Shown here piece after piece: positions 1 to 6,734 of a stretch of 34,121 nt of DNA (the stretch's first letter is position 1; the number at the start of each line of letters is the position of its first letter). The position numbers and the translations under genes are program-made. The notes beneath the pieces are model-generated. The model worked only from the letters and a program-made list of their open reading frames with translations, made no database searches and had not been told where the DNA came from. The stretch spans positions 1-34,121 of the forward strand of contig JAMCWA010000022.1 of NCBI GenBank assembly GCA_023475165.1, written 5' to 3'. This DNA is from Bacillota bacterium. Lineage in GTDB: Bacteria > Bacillota > Sulfobacillia > JAMCWA01.

Positions 1-15
1 GTTGTAACGCTTCAC
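1..15 (-). CDS. Possible 5' end of a minus-strand gene running off the left edge
   Basis: Only five codons are visible: a GTG start at 15-13, then Lys-Arg-Tyr-Asn. The call rests on a good ribosome binding site, GGAAGGAGTGG on the minus strand at about 34-24, placed eight bases before the GTG. It would be the next gene downstream of the ROK regulator, 164 bases after its stop, with no terminator between them. It may be a gene controlled by or cotranscribed with that regulator. Nothing can be said about function. Confidence 0.4.
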
Positions 16-179
16 AATCGACCACTCCTTCCGTTTTCTGTCCAGACCAGCTTGTAAGTACCTCTGATGACCCCCTCGATACGATCCCCCCCTCCATGCA
101 ACTCCTCATCTCACTATCCACAAGCGCGAAAGCAGGCTCAGATGCGGACTGTCCACCTCCGGCGCCCGGATCGGCAACA

Positions 180-1463
180 CTAGCGCCCTTCCGCGGCTGG
201 GTCTACCAAACTCGGAATAGCTAACGTCGGCTTGTTCCCCTCCATCCCGTAGATGGGCGGCTTGAACACCTCTTCCAGGACTAAAGTGGCAGCCCCCATG
301 AGCCATGCATTCTCGCCCAGTGCCGCTGGGACCACGTCGACCCGGTCGGCCAGGATCGAGAAGGACCGCTTCTTCATGGACTCACGCAATGGCTCCAGGA
401 GGAGGTCGCCGGCCTGTTGTACGGCTTCGCCGCCCACTACGATTCGCTCCGGATTGAGAAGGTTGATGGCGTTGGCGATGCCGGTGCCCAGGTGCTGGCC
501 GGTTTCGCGGAGGATCCTCCTCGCCACGCGGTCACCCTCCCGGGCAGCGGAGACGACGATCTCGCGGGTGACGGCGGACGGATCGCCGCCTGCGACCTCC
601 AAAATCGAGGTCTTCTGGCCCTTGTCCATGGCCTCGCGGGCTGACCGCACCACCGCGCCGTCCGAAGCCAGCGCCTCCAGGCATCCGCTGTTGCCGCAAG
701 CGCAGAGCGGGCCATGCTCATCGATCGTGATATGTCCGATCTCCCCCGCCCCCGCGATGCTTCCCCGGTAGAGCTGGCCGTTGGCGATGATCCCGCCGCC
801 GACGCCCACCCCGACCGTCACGCACAGCAAGTTATCCTTGCCGCGCCCGGCTCCGTACCACTTCTCCGCTAGAGCAAAAGCGTTGGCGTCGTTGTCCACA
901 AAGACGGGGATGTTCAGCTCAGCCTCCAGGAGGGCCTTCACCGGGATGTTTGCCCAGTTGAGCAAGTGCGAGGACACCGACGTCCCGGTGGATGGATCCA
1001 CGATACCCGGGAGCACCACCCCGATCCCGATGATGCGCCCCTGTGACCTTGGATTGTCCCTGGTGACATCTTCAATGGCTCCAAGAAGGGCGCGGAAGAT
1101 CGCTTTCGGACCCTGGCGGCTGGAGATGGGCCTGGTGACCTTACTAAGTACTCCGGCGTGCAGGTCGGTCAGGGCAACGGTGATCAGTGATGGGCCCAGT
1201 TTGATCCCAATGGCGTACCGGGCCTGGGGATTCAGCTTCAGGAGCACCGGCTTGCGGCCGCCCCTTGACTCGGCGCTCCCCACTTCGACGATCAATTCCT
1301 CTTTGAGCAGGAGATTGACGATCCCCGTCACCGTTGACCGGCCCAGCCTGGTCAGTTCCGCGATGTCCACCCGAGAAATGGGCTCATGTTTTCGGATGGT
1401 GTCCACCACGACGGAGATGTTTAGGTCCTTGATGAGTTGCTTGCTTCCAACCCTGAGCTTCAA
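180..1463 (-). CDS. ROK-family transcriptional repressor (NagC/XylR type)
   Basis: A 427-residue ROK protein. Residues about 15-75 form a winged helix-turn-helix (PISRVDIAELTRLGRSTVTG), and residues about 84-400 form the ROK sugar-kinase-like domain. The NDAN segment at 191-194 holds the Asp that is catalytic in ROK kinases. The zinc-binding signature is present as His244 followed by CACGNSGC, with Cys254, Cys256 and Cys261. The N-terminal DNA-binding domain makes a repressor that senses a sugar or sugar phosphate more likely than a metabolic kinase. The start is TTG at 1463, chosen because GGGGGAGGG lies six bases upstream. Two TTCAGTGA-like half-palindromes lie upstream at 1488 and 1613 and may be its own operators. 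The regulated genes are probably beyond the left edge of the window. The sugar ligand cannot be read from the sequence. Confidence 0.9.
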   Translation of the reverse strand: MKLRVGSKQLIKDLNISVVVDTIRKHEPISRVDIAELTRLGRSTVTGIVNLLLKEELIVEVGSAESRGGRKPVLLKLNPQARYAIGIKLGPSLITVALTDLHAGVLSKVTRPISSRQGPKAIFRALLGAIEDVTRDNPRSQGRIIGIGVVLPGIVDPSTGTSVSSHLLNWANIPVKALLEAELNIPVFVDNDANAFALAEKWYGAGRGKDNLLCVTVGVGVGGGIIANGQLYRGSIAGAGEIGHITIDEHGPLCACGNSGCLEALASDGAVVRSAREAMDKGQKTSILEVAGGDPSAVTREIVVSAAREGDRVARRILRETGQHLGTGIANAINLLNPERIVVGGEAVQQAGDLLLEPLRESMKKRSFSILADRVDVVPAALGENAWLMGAATLVLEEVFKPPIYGMEGNKPTLAIPSLVDPAAEGR

Positions 1464-1612
1464 CCGGAACCCTCCCCCATTTATTCATTCAGTGACCGAA
1501 CCTTGTCGATGCTGCTCTCCGGTCGATGCGCCTTTGTGTCGGACCCTGCTCGATTTCATCAGATCTTGCCAGTCTCCTTGAGCCTGACGTGATACCCGTT
1601 TCGGCTAAGTTT

Positions 1613-1623
1613 GTTCAGTGAAC
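1613..1623. promoter_or_regulatory. Candidate ROK operator
   Basis: GTTCAGTGAAC is a perfect palindrome with a single central base. The related TTCAGTGA occurs at 1488-1495, between the ROK start codon and this site. ROK repressors of the XylR/NagC group often bind TTGTT-x-A-x-T-x-AACAA type palindromes, and this site reads TTGTTCAGTGAACGA in its wider context. Autoregulation is inferred from position only. Confidence 0.4.
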
Positions 1624-1756
1624 GATGTAACTATTTCTACGCCGGGGTCAGAATTCCTGCCGGTCGGAAGAGAAAAATTTCGGGAGCGCACGGCGGGGCC
1701 TCCGATACCCGCGAGGGGTGTTCTCGACTTCGTGACCGGCCCGAGGATGGGCAGAG

Positions 1757-1786
1757 AAAAAGACCCGCTTTTTGATGCGGGTCTTT
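1757..1786 (-). terminator. Rho-independent terminator, better on the minus strand
   Basis: A perfect 10-base-pair stem, AAAGACCCGC at 1759-1768 and GCGGGTCTTT at 1777-1786, encloses an eight-base loop. Read on the minus strand, the GC stem is followed by five T residues, a classical intrinsic terminator. On the plus strand the T run is only three. No intact gene lies upstream on the minus strand between here and 2054, apart from the small membrane protein that ends at 2055. Confidence 0.7.
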
Positions 1787-1942
1787 CACTTCTACAAGGG
1801 AATAAAGTGGCGATTCGAGCCCGTCGGCCGTAAAGTTGGCCTCGCTCATGCCTCATGTTTCTCGCCGCGGCCTTCCGGCGCTTTAGGAAAGCACCTTCCA
1901 TATCAAAATTAGCCAACGAGGCAGACCAGGCTCCCAGACCTG

Positions 1943-2044
1943 TGAACGGCGCTCACTAATTGTGACCAGCAAATGAGGTCAGAACTCGCCGCGGCCGTTG
2001 CTCTTTACCTCTTCATGAACGGCGCTCACTGATTGTGACCAGCA
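1943..2044. repeat. Pair of direct repeats, period 73
   Basis: A 29-base unit beginning TGAACGGCGCTCACT and ending TTGTGACCAGCA occurs at 1943-1971 and again at 2016-2044 with a single A/G difference. The 44 bases between the copies are unrelated to the sequence that follows the second copy. A TGA triplet follows two bases after each copy. The arrangement resembles the repeated binding sites at the end of some insertion sequences (IS21-type ends, for example), but no transposase is adjacent. It also matches the spacing of the repeat pairs at 23621, 23767 and 29041. Confidence 0.7.
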
Positions 2045-2054
2045 CCTGACCCCC

Positions 2055-2333
2055 TCAAGAGTGGGGTGGGCGTAACATTCTCGAGCGAATCGCCAACCCC
2101 ACAGCGATGAGGCCATAGCCGGCCAAGACCAACAGTGTAGTTACACCCAACTGAAAAGGGCCGCTTCCAAACATACTGAATGGTTTTGGCCCAGAGATAA
2201 TCCATATGTATCTCTCATACGACCCCATCAGCCACGTAAAGAGGAAGAAGGGGAGTACGATCAGAGTTATTCCGAAGCCAAGTAGACCGGAGCTGGCAAG
2301 ATCCATCCACATTAAGGAAATGTCCCAATGCAT
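2055..2333 (-). CDS. Small membrane protein of unknown function
   Basis: A 92-residue protein with two clear hydrophobic helices, at about residues 16-36 and 62-81. Between them is a short polar loop containing YERYIWIISGPKP, and the protein ends in a basic tail (RSRMLRPPHS). There is no recognisable family motif. The ATG at 2333 has only a weak upstream GGAA. It is divergent from the TetR gene, and the palindrome at 2394-2413 lies in the region between them, so both might be controlled together. The orphan terminator at 1757-1786 could end its transcript. Its composition is more AT-rich than that of the neighbouring genes. It is probably real because the hydrophobic pattern is coherent, but this is not certain. 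Confidence 0.5.
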   Translation of the reverse strand: MHWDISLMWMDLASSGLLGFGITLIVLPFFLFTWLMGSYERYIWIISGPKPFSMFGSGPFQLGVTTLLVLAGYGLIAVGLAIRSRMLRPPHS

Positions 2334-2364
2334 TGCTTTTCCGTACCATTTGGCCTGATGGGTG

Positions 2365-2394
2365 TTGACGATTTGGACCGGCTGGCGTTATAAT
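2365..2394 (+). promoter_or_regulatory. Sigma-A promoter for the TetR gene
   Basis: TTGACG at 2365-2370 and TATAAT at 2389-2394 are separated by 18 bases, a near-consensus vegetative promoter reading toward the TetR gene at 2635. The operator at 2394-2413 starts on the last base of the -10 box and covers the expected transcription start. The predicted leader is about 230 bases long and contains a small hairpin (GGCGG-TCTT-CCGCC followed by TTTT at 2524-2541) that could weakly attenuate transcription. Confidence 0.7.
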
Positions 2395-2413
2395 TAATTA
2401 AGCAGTTAATTAA
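2394..2413. promoter_or_regulatory. Palindromic operator, probably for the adjacent TetR repressor
   Basis: TTAATTAAGCAGTTAATTAA is a perfect inverted repeat of two eight-base arms around a four-base centre, overlapping the -10 box. A related palindrome of the same 8-4-8 geometry precedes the ABC transporter genes at 3480-3499. The shared TTAAyTrA arms suggest one regulator binds both. Confidence 0.65.
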
Positions 2414-2634
2414 CGGGTGGTACGGCGGAAGGCATGGACTGGACGGCTCTTCGCCCGGCATGGCGAACGGGCTGCCCCGTGCGATACATGGGCATGCTGT
2501 TTCCTGCCCGCCCGGCGGCCTCCGGCGGTCTTCCGCCTTTTGCGGCCTGGTTCCAGAGGCGAATGTACCAGGTGCAACATCATCGGCCGCCAACCTTAAT
2601 TGCCGGCGTTACATAAGTTAGGGAGGGGAGTTCC

Positions 2635-3291
2635 TTGCCCCGGCGTCCTAAAGACCCCGGTAAACCACAGGACACCAAAACCCAAATCCTCGAAGCGGCT
2701 CTAAAAGTCTTCAGTGAAAAGGGTTTCAAGGGAGCTACCAACGAAGAAATTGCCCGGGAGGCCGGAATAACGCCTGGTCTAATCTATTGGTACTTCGACA
2801 GCAAGGAAGCCCTTTTTAACGCTCTTTTTGAACGGCGCTCCTACGTCGTCCCTCTTACCAATTGGCTGAAGGAGCATTGGGAAGCTTCTCCCGACCTGGT
2901 GCTCCGGGGATTTGGCCAGCAGTTTTTGGCCATCTTTGAGCAGGAGATAATCATTCGCCTCTTTCGCCTGCTCCTCTCTGAGGCCTTGCGCCTTCGCCCG
3001 CTCGGCGAAATCCTGAGCAGCCAAGTTTACCAACGGGTGATCCGCACCCTCAGCCGCTACCTGGCCCACCAGGCTGAGTTGGGGCGAATTCGGAGGGCAG
3101 ACAATTTTGATATCGTCGCCCAAGGCTTCGTCGGGGGCCTCATCAGCTTCATCATCATGGGGCGCGCCATACCCATCGATGAAGTCCTGGCCCTTCCGAA
3201 AGAGCAGATCGTAGAGCAGATGGTAGCGGTGTTTTTGGCCGGACTGGGTGTGCCGGGAAAAGGGGACGGTGCCGTGAGCCCTTCCCCGTGA
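2635..3291 (+). CDS. TetR/AcrR-family transcriptional repressor
   Basis: A 218-residue TetR regulator. The N-terminal DNA-binding domain spans residues about 14-60, with the hallmark ATNEEIAREAGITPGLIYWYFDSKEALF helix-turn-helix. The remaining helical ligand-binding part is diverse, as is usual in the family. The start is TTG at 2635, preceded by GGGAGGGGAG at a proper distance. It is cotranscribed in direction with the ABC-2 ATPase and permease that begin 231 bases downstream, a common arrangement for repressors of drug or lipid efflux pumps. Two 20-base palindromes, one at its own promoter and one just before the ATPase start codon, are its likely operators. The inducing ligand is unknown. 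The last residues (KGDGAVSPSP) form a short unstructured tail. Confidence 0.9.
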   Translation: MPRRPKDPGKPQDTKTQILEAALKVFSEKGFKGATNEEIAREAGITPGLIYWYFDSKEALFNALFERRSYVVPLTNWLKEHWEASPDLVLRGFGQQFLAIFEQEIIIRLFRLLLSEALRLRPLGEILSSQVYQRVIRTLSRYLAHQAELGRIRRADNFDIVAQGFVGGLISFIIMGRAIPIDEVLALPKEQIVEQMVAVFLAGLGVPGKGDGAVSPSP

Positions 3292-3479
3292 GTTCAGGGA
3301 AGCCAGACAGTACGCTTAGTGCTTCTTCGTCCTCCGCCGGCTCAGCACGAGTGAAGAGAAAATCACCACGACCTGGCAACGGCCAGATGATCGCCAGCGA
3401 ACAGCGTTTAGCAGTGACTGCTGACAACTAACTTCGGACGGAGGTGAAGGGACGGCGAGGAGTTTTCTTAGAAAGATAA

Positions 3480-3499
3480 TTAATTGACCGATCAGTTAA
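3480..3499. promoter_or_regulatory. Second TetR-type operator, in front of the ABC transporter
   Basis: TTAATTGACCGATCAGTTAA is an inverted repeat with seven of eight arm positions paired around CCGA. It has the same geometry as the site at 2394-2413. It ends 23 bases before the ATG of the ATPase gene and would block a transcript starting here. GATAAT at 3475-3480 could be a -10 box, but I see no good -35 at the right distance. Confidence 0.6.
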
Positions 3500-3522
3500 C
3501 AACTATGGGAGGGAAGACAAGC

Positions 3523-4260
3523 ATGGAATACGCGGTAAAAGCCTACGGTCTGGCGCGAACCTTCGGCCCCATTCGGGCCGTCGCCGACCTTACCCTGGGG
3601 ATTCCGGCAGGCGGCACCTTCGGCCTGATCGGCCCCAACGGGTCCGGTAAGACCACCTTCATCCGGATGGTGGCCGGCCTGTTACCGCCGAGCCAGGGGA
3701 GATTAACGGTCATGGGTCAGCGGCCGGGGACGCGACAGGTGACCCAAAGTGTCGGTTACATGCCGCAAGCGGACACCCTATACCGTGATCTTTCGATCCA
3801 AGAGAACCTTGACTTCTTTGCCACCATCTACGATTTGCCTCCAGCCCGGCGCCGGGTGCGGATCAAGGAAGTGCTGGACCTGGTGGAACTGGGGCCGCAC
3901 GCCCATCGCCCCGTGGAAACCTTGAGCGGCGGGATGCGACAGCGGGTTTCTCTGGCCTGTGCCCTGGTCCACGAACCCCGCCTGCTCCTGCTGGACGAAC
4001 CAACGGTGGGTGTGGACCCGGAACTCCGCCTGGTTTTCTGGCAGTACTTCCGGGAGCTGGCTAGCCAGGGGGTTACGGTCGTCGTCTCCACCCACCACCT
4101 GGACGAGGCCGGCCGCTGTGACCAGTTGGCGCTGCTGCGCGGGGGACACCTGCTGGCCCAGGGGACTCCAGCCGGTCTGTTGGCCGAGTCCGGCCAGCCT
4201 AACCTGGAGGAGACCTTCCTCCATTTCGCGGGGGTGAGCAAGCGTGGCAAGGCTCAATAG
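3523..4260 (+). CDS. ABC-2 type efflux transporter, ATP-binding protein
   Basis: A 245-residue ABC ATPase of the DrrA/CcmA-like class. Walker A is GPNGSGKT at residues 37-44, the Q-loop region is YMPQADTLY at 79-87, the signature is LSGGMRQR at 134-141, Walker B is LLLLDEP at 154-160, and the H-loop lies in VVSTHHLDEA. It powers the permease encoded next, whose start overlaps its last 17 bases, so translation is probably coupled. The ATG at 3523 is preferred over the in-frame TTG at 3484 and ATG at 3505. GGGAGGG lies about ten bases upstream of it, and the TTG would fall inside the operator palindrome. The substrate is unknown: drug, antibiotic or lipid export is typical of the class. Confidence 0.92.
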   Translation: MEYAVKAYGLARTFGPIRAVADLTLGIPAGGTFGLIGPNGSGKTTFIRMVAGLLPPSQGRLTVMGQRPGTRQVTQSVGYMPQADTLYRDLSIQENLDFFATIYDLPPARRRVRIKEVLDLVELGPHAHRPVETLSGGMRQRVSLACALVHEPRLLLLDEPTVGVDPELRLVFWQYFRELASQGVTVVVSTHHLDEAGRCDQLALLRGGHLLAQGTPAGLLAESGQPNLEETFLHFAGVSKRGKAQ

Positions 4261-5386
4261 CTTAGAGAGGGTTATCGGGATCAGCCGGCGGATCATACGG
4301 CAGTTCCGCCGGGACCGACGGACCCTGGGACTGGTCTTTGTGGTTCCCCTGGCCGTCATGACCCTGTTATACTTCTTAATGAACATCAGCCCGACACCGC
4401 CGCTGGTGGCGGTGGCCGCCCTGCCCGAAGCGAAGATCTTAACAGACAAGATCAGCCAGGCCCTGAGGGAAGGCGGCCGGGTCCGCTTGGCTGAACTGCC
4501 GGCGCTGTACCGGGAGGACCCGCGCCAGGCCGTGGTCGATGGCCAGACGGAGGCCGTGATAGTATTGCCTGGCGCGCTGGCTCCTGGATCTGACGGGATC
4601 CCTGTCAAAGTTTGGCTGGAAGGAAGCGACCCCGGCCAGAAGGCGGTGGTCCTGGCGGAAATCGGCCGGCTGGCTCCGGTACTCGTTCAGCAGGTTCTGA
4701 TTAGCCAACGCCCGCCTGGAACGGCGAGTATGCCTGTAGCTTTGCCCACCGTTGCCACCGAAGTAGGTTATGTTCACGGTGCTGACCTGAAAGCCATGGA
4801 CTTTTGGGCCCCCATTTTCATCTCCTACTTCGTCTTTTTCTTCACCTTCCTGCTCACAGTGGTAGCTTTCTTACGGGAACGGACCCAGGGGACCATGGAG
4901 AGGCTTTTGGCCTCACCGGTGGGCGGGTCTGAGATCGTCCTGGGTTACCTGGGCGGGTTTCTCCTCTTTGCCCTGGTGCAATCGGCGATCATCCTTCTGT
5001 TTACAGTGTATGTCCTGAAAATTCATTACCAGGGCAGCCTGCTAAGCATCTTTCTGGTGGAGGCCCTGTTGACGGTGGTCGGGGTGAACCTCGGCATTTT
5101 CCTTTCGGCTTTCGCCAAAAACGAGCTGCAAGCGGTCCAATTCATCCCTATCGTCATCATACCCCAAGGGCTCTTGGCCGAAACCATCTGGAAGGTGTCG
5201 GACATGCCCTGGGCCCTGCGCTGGCTGGCCAAAGCTATGCCCTTGACGTACGCCAACCTCGCCCTCAAGGACGTTATGCTCCGCGGGGCCAGTCTGGCGC
5301 AAGTCAAACCGGAGCTGGCGGCTTTGGCTCTGTTTGGCCTGGGGGCTCTGGTCCTGGGAGCCTTGACCTTGCGAGGACGGCAGTAA
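4244..5386 (+). CDS. ABC-2 type efflux transporter, permease
   Basis: A 380-residue ABC-2 membrane protein. One helix lies near the N-terminus (about 29-46, LGLVFVVPLAVMTLLYFLM). A hydrophilic extracytoplasmic domain follows, to about residue 180. Five C-terminal helices contain the typical TQGTMERLLASPVGGSEIVLGYL segment. This one-plus-five layout with a large external loop is that of the YhgE/YbhR/DrrB-like exporters. The GTG start at 4244 has GGGGGTGAG just upstream and overlaps the ATPase stop. With the ATPase it should form a homodimeric exporter controlled by the upstream TetR protein. A 7-base-pair hairpin without a T run follows at 5403-5438. Confidence 0.9.
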   Translation: MARLNSLERVIGISRRIIRQFRRDRRTLGLVFVVPLAVMTLLYFLMNISPTPPLVAVAALPEAKILTDKISQALREGGRVRLAELPALYREDPRQAVVDGQTEAVIVLPGALAPGSDGIPVKVWLEGSDPGQKAVVLAEIGRLAPVLVQQVLISQRPPGTASMPVALPTVATEVGYVHGADLKAMDFWAPIFISYFVFFFTFLLTVVAFLRERTQGTMERLLASPVGGSEIVLGYLGGFLLFALVQSAIILLFTVYVLKIHYQGSLLSIFLVEALLTVVGVNLGIFLSAFAKNELQAVQFIPIVIIPQGLLAETIWKVSDMPWALRWLAKAMPLTYANLALKDVMLRGASLAQVKPELAALALFGLGALVLGALTLRGRQ

Positions 5387-5387
5387 T

Positions 5388-5700
5388 CCAGCCGCAAAGA
5401 TGAGCCTCGCCCGGAATACTGGCTTTCTGGACGAGGCTTAGAGGCAGGTCTATGGCGCTTTGCCTGGGTATGCCATGCGCTAGTTTTGGCTTTGGCCCTC
5501 CGCTCGCCTATTTTTGCCCCGGCAAGCCCATTCACCTTGTAGACGTTAGCTTGGGAACAGCCTATAAGGTCTTGGACCAGGCTGGCTGGGTGAATAAAGC
5601 TGAGAAGTTCGGCTGGCAAGGGGAACGCCGATTCAGCCGCCGCTTGCCGTTTGGCCCGCAGGCTGGTTCCATTAACCGGTTGATGAGCTTCCTTTTTCAT
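5388..5700 (-). pseudogene. Remnant with an excisionase-like helix-turn-helix
   Basis: A minus-strand frame opens at an ATG (5700) behind a strong binding site, CAGGAGAC. It encodes MKKEAHQPVNG at its start and later DLIGCSQANVYKVNGLAGAKIGERR. That segment loosely resembles the MerR/excisionase-type helix-turn-helix (for example LGVSRSTVYKLI...G.LPAVKIGRR), but the spacing is imperfect. The frame then runs on antisense through the ABC permease gene without a natural end, so the gene appears to have lost its 3' part. It overlaps the end of the small frame at 5672-5809. The product class is a guess from one motif. It could instead be a chance frame, although the binding site argues against that. 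Confidence 0.3.
5403..5438 (+). terminator. Hairpin after the ABC transporter operon (weak terminator candidate)
   Basis: AGCCTCG at 5403-5409 pairs with CGAGGCT at 5432-5438 across a 22-base loop. There is no T run, so termination here is doubtful. It is listed because of its position 16 bases after the permease stop codon. Confidence 0.3.
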
Positions 5701-5809
5701 CGCTGTCTCCTGGATTCAAGCTTTTAGCCAAGATGATCTTTGGTTCGCCCTTTTCATCGGTGTAGGTGCCGATGATATCAAAACCGTGGCGCAAGTTGAG
5801 GATCAGCAT
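5672..5809 (-). CDS. Small 45-residue frame upstream of the excisionase-like remnant
   Basis: From an ATG at 5809 the frame encodes MLILNLRHGFDIIGTYTDEK, then GEPKIILAKSLNPGDSDEKGSSSTG, and stops at 5672. It overlaps the start of the next minus-strand frame by 29 bases, an arrangement typical of coupled small genes in mobile elements. I do not recognise the family. It overlaps the 5' end of the plus-strand ImmA/IrrE frame, which is itself truncated near 5810. The junction between two pieces of unrelated origin therefore probably falls here. The binding site for this ATG is poor. Confidence 0.35.
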   Translation of the reverse strand: MLILNLRHGFDIIGTYTDEKGEPKIILAKSLNPGDSDEKGSSSTG

Positions 5810-6467
5810 ATCCGTGATCGCCCTGGAGGGTCCCGAAGGTTTCGACGGGTTCTCGTGCTGGGCCAACGGCCTGATACCCGTCATCGCGTTCAATGCCAAT
5901 ACTACCGGAGACCGGCAGCGGTTCAGCCTGGCCCACGAACTGGGACACCTGGTCCTGGACCCTGTCGCGGAGATCGATATTGAGAAGACTGCGCACCGGT
6001 TTGCCGGCGCCTTCCTGGTCCCAGCCCAGACCGTCTACGCCGAATTGGGCCGGAAGCGGTCCAACCTTGGCTTCGCCGAGTTGCTGATGCTTAAACGGGA
6101 GTATGGCATGAGCATCCAGGCTTGGATTATGCGAGTCTTCGACCTGAGCATCATCGATGAGCGCACCTACTCCGCGCTTTATAGGAAACTGAGCGTAAGG
6201 GGCTGGCGCAAAGAAGAGCCCAATGGGGTCTGTAAGGAAACGCCCCAACGGCTTCGTTTACTGGTCTACCAGGCCCTGGCTGAAAACCTGATCACCCCCT
6301 CATATGCCGCGACGCTCCTCGACGAACAGCCACAAGGCCGAGCCAGACCAAGCGAAAGGGCATTCGCCGAGCCGAGCGAGCGCCTGGCCCGGCAATACGT
6401 CGAAAACCCCGAGCTGACCGCCTTCATCGACGTGGACTTGGAGGACTTCAATGAAAAAGATCAGTAA
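5766..6467 (+). pseudogene. ImmA/IrrE-family metallopeptidase, N-terminally truncated
   Basis: The 233-residue frame carries the COG2856 zinc-peptidase core: EGFDGFSCWANGLIPVIAFNAN, then RQRFSLAHELGHLVLD with the HELGH metal-binding motif, then AHRFAGAFLVP. Full-length relatives of this type usually have an N-terminal XRE helix-turn-helix domain and about 100 or more further residues before the core. Here similarity seems to begin only at about residue 15 (near base 5810), where the frame runs into a minus-strand coding remnant. There is no ribosome binding site before the first ATG. I therefore read it as the 3' part of a broken gene. Such peptidases often cleave the repressor of an integrative element or prophage. 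The C-terminal part (residues about 150-233) is a helical tail that looks intact. Confidence 0.6.
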
Positions 6468-6734
6468 TATCAACCCCAGCACCTCCACGACTTCGGCAAT
6501 CACCTGAACGTCTCCTTCCTCTTAGAGGCTTCGTTGCGCCACTTGAGTTCGTTCAGCCCGGCGGCCACTCCTATTATTTGTCGGGGTCCACTGCCCATCG
6601 GCAAAGCTGGTCTTGGTGATCTGGTCAAACGCCTTCGTCGTCGGTGTCCGATTTATCTTGGACAGCCTGTGTACGGTTCGAACCTTTCCCGAGAAGGCGC
6701 CTTTGGATTTGATCTACATCAGACAAAGGGGTTC
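6451..6734 (+). other. Remnant region downstream of the ImmA/IrrE frame
   Basis: An ATG at 6451 overlaps the end of the peptidase frame and starts MKKISNINPSTSTTSAIT, then stops at 6505-6507. This looks like the start of a coupled downstream gene that is now frameshifted. Plausible coding text continues in other frames up to about 6730, but I recognise no family. The region ends where the convergent dehydratase gene stops at 6735. Confidence 0.35.

Larger units (their letters stand above)
1464..2054. other. Gene-poor stretch between the ROK regulator and the small membrane protein
   Basis: I see no convincing gene in these 591 bases. Short open frames exist on both strands, but none has a binding site or a recognisable product. 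The stretch holds the ROK operator candidate (1613), a strong orphan hairpin (1759-1786) and two near-identical direct repeats (1943 and 2016). That mixture suggests an eroded region, possibly the remains of a mobile element, but no transposase fragment is recognisable. Confidence 0.5.

Noticed and set aside
1618..1916. Short open frames on both strands in the gene-poor region
   Set aside because: No binding sites, no family resemblance, and the terminator hairpin falls inside them.
3484..3522. Upstream TTG or ATG starts for the ABC ATPase
   Set aside because: The TTG at 3484 lies within the operator palindrome without a binding site; the ATG at 3523 has GGGAGGG upstream and fits the family's N-terminus.
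5452..5727. Plus-strand open frame of 91 codons after the ABC exporter
   Set aside because: No ribosome binding site and no coherent protein character; the minus strand over the same bases has a strong binding site and coupled frames.
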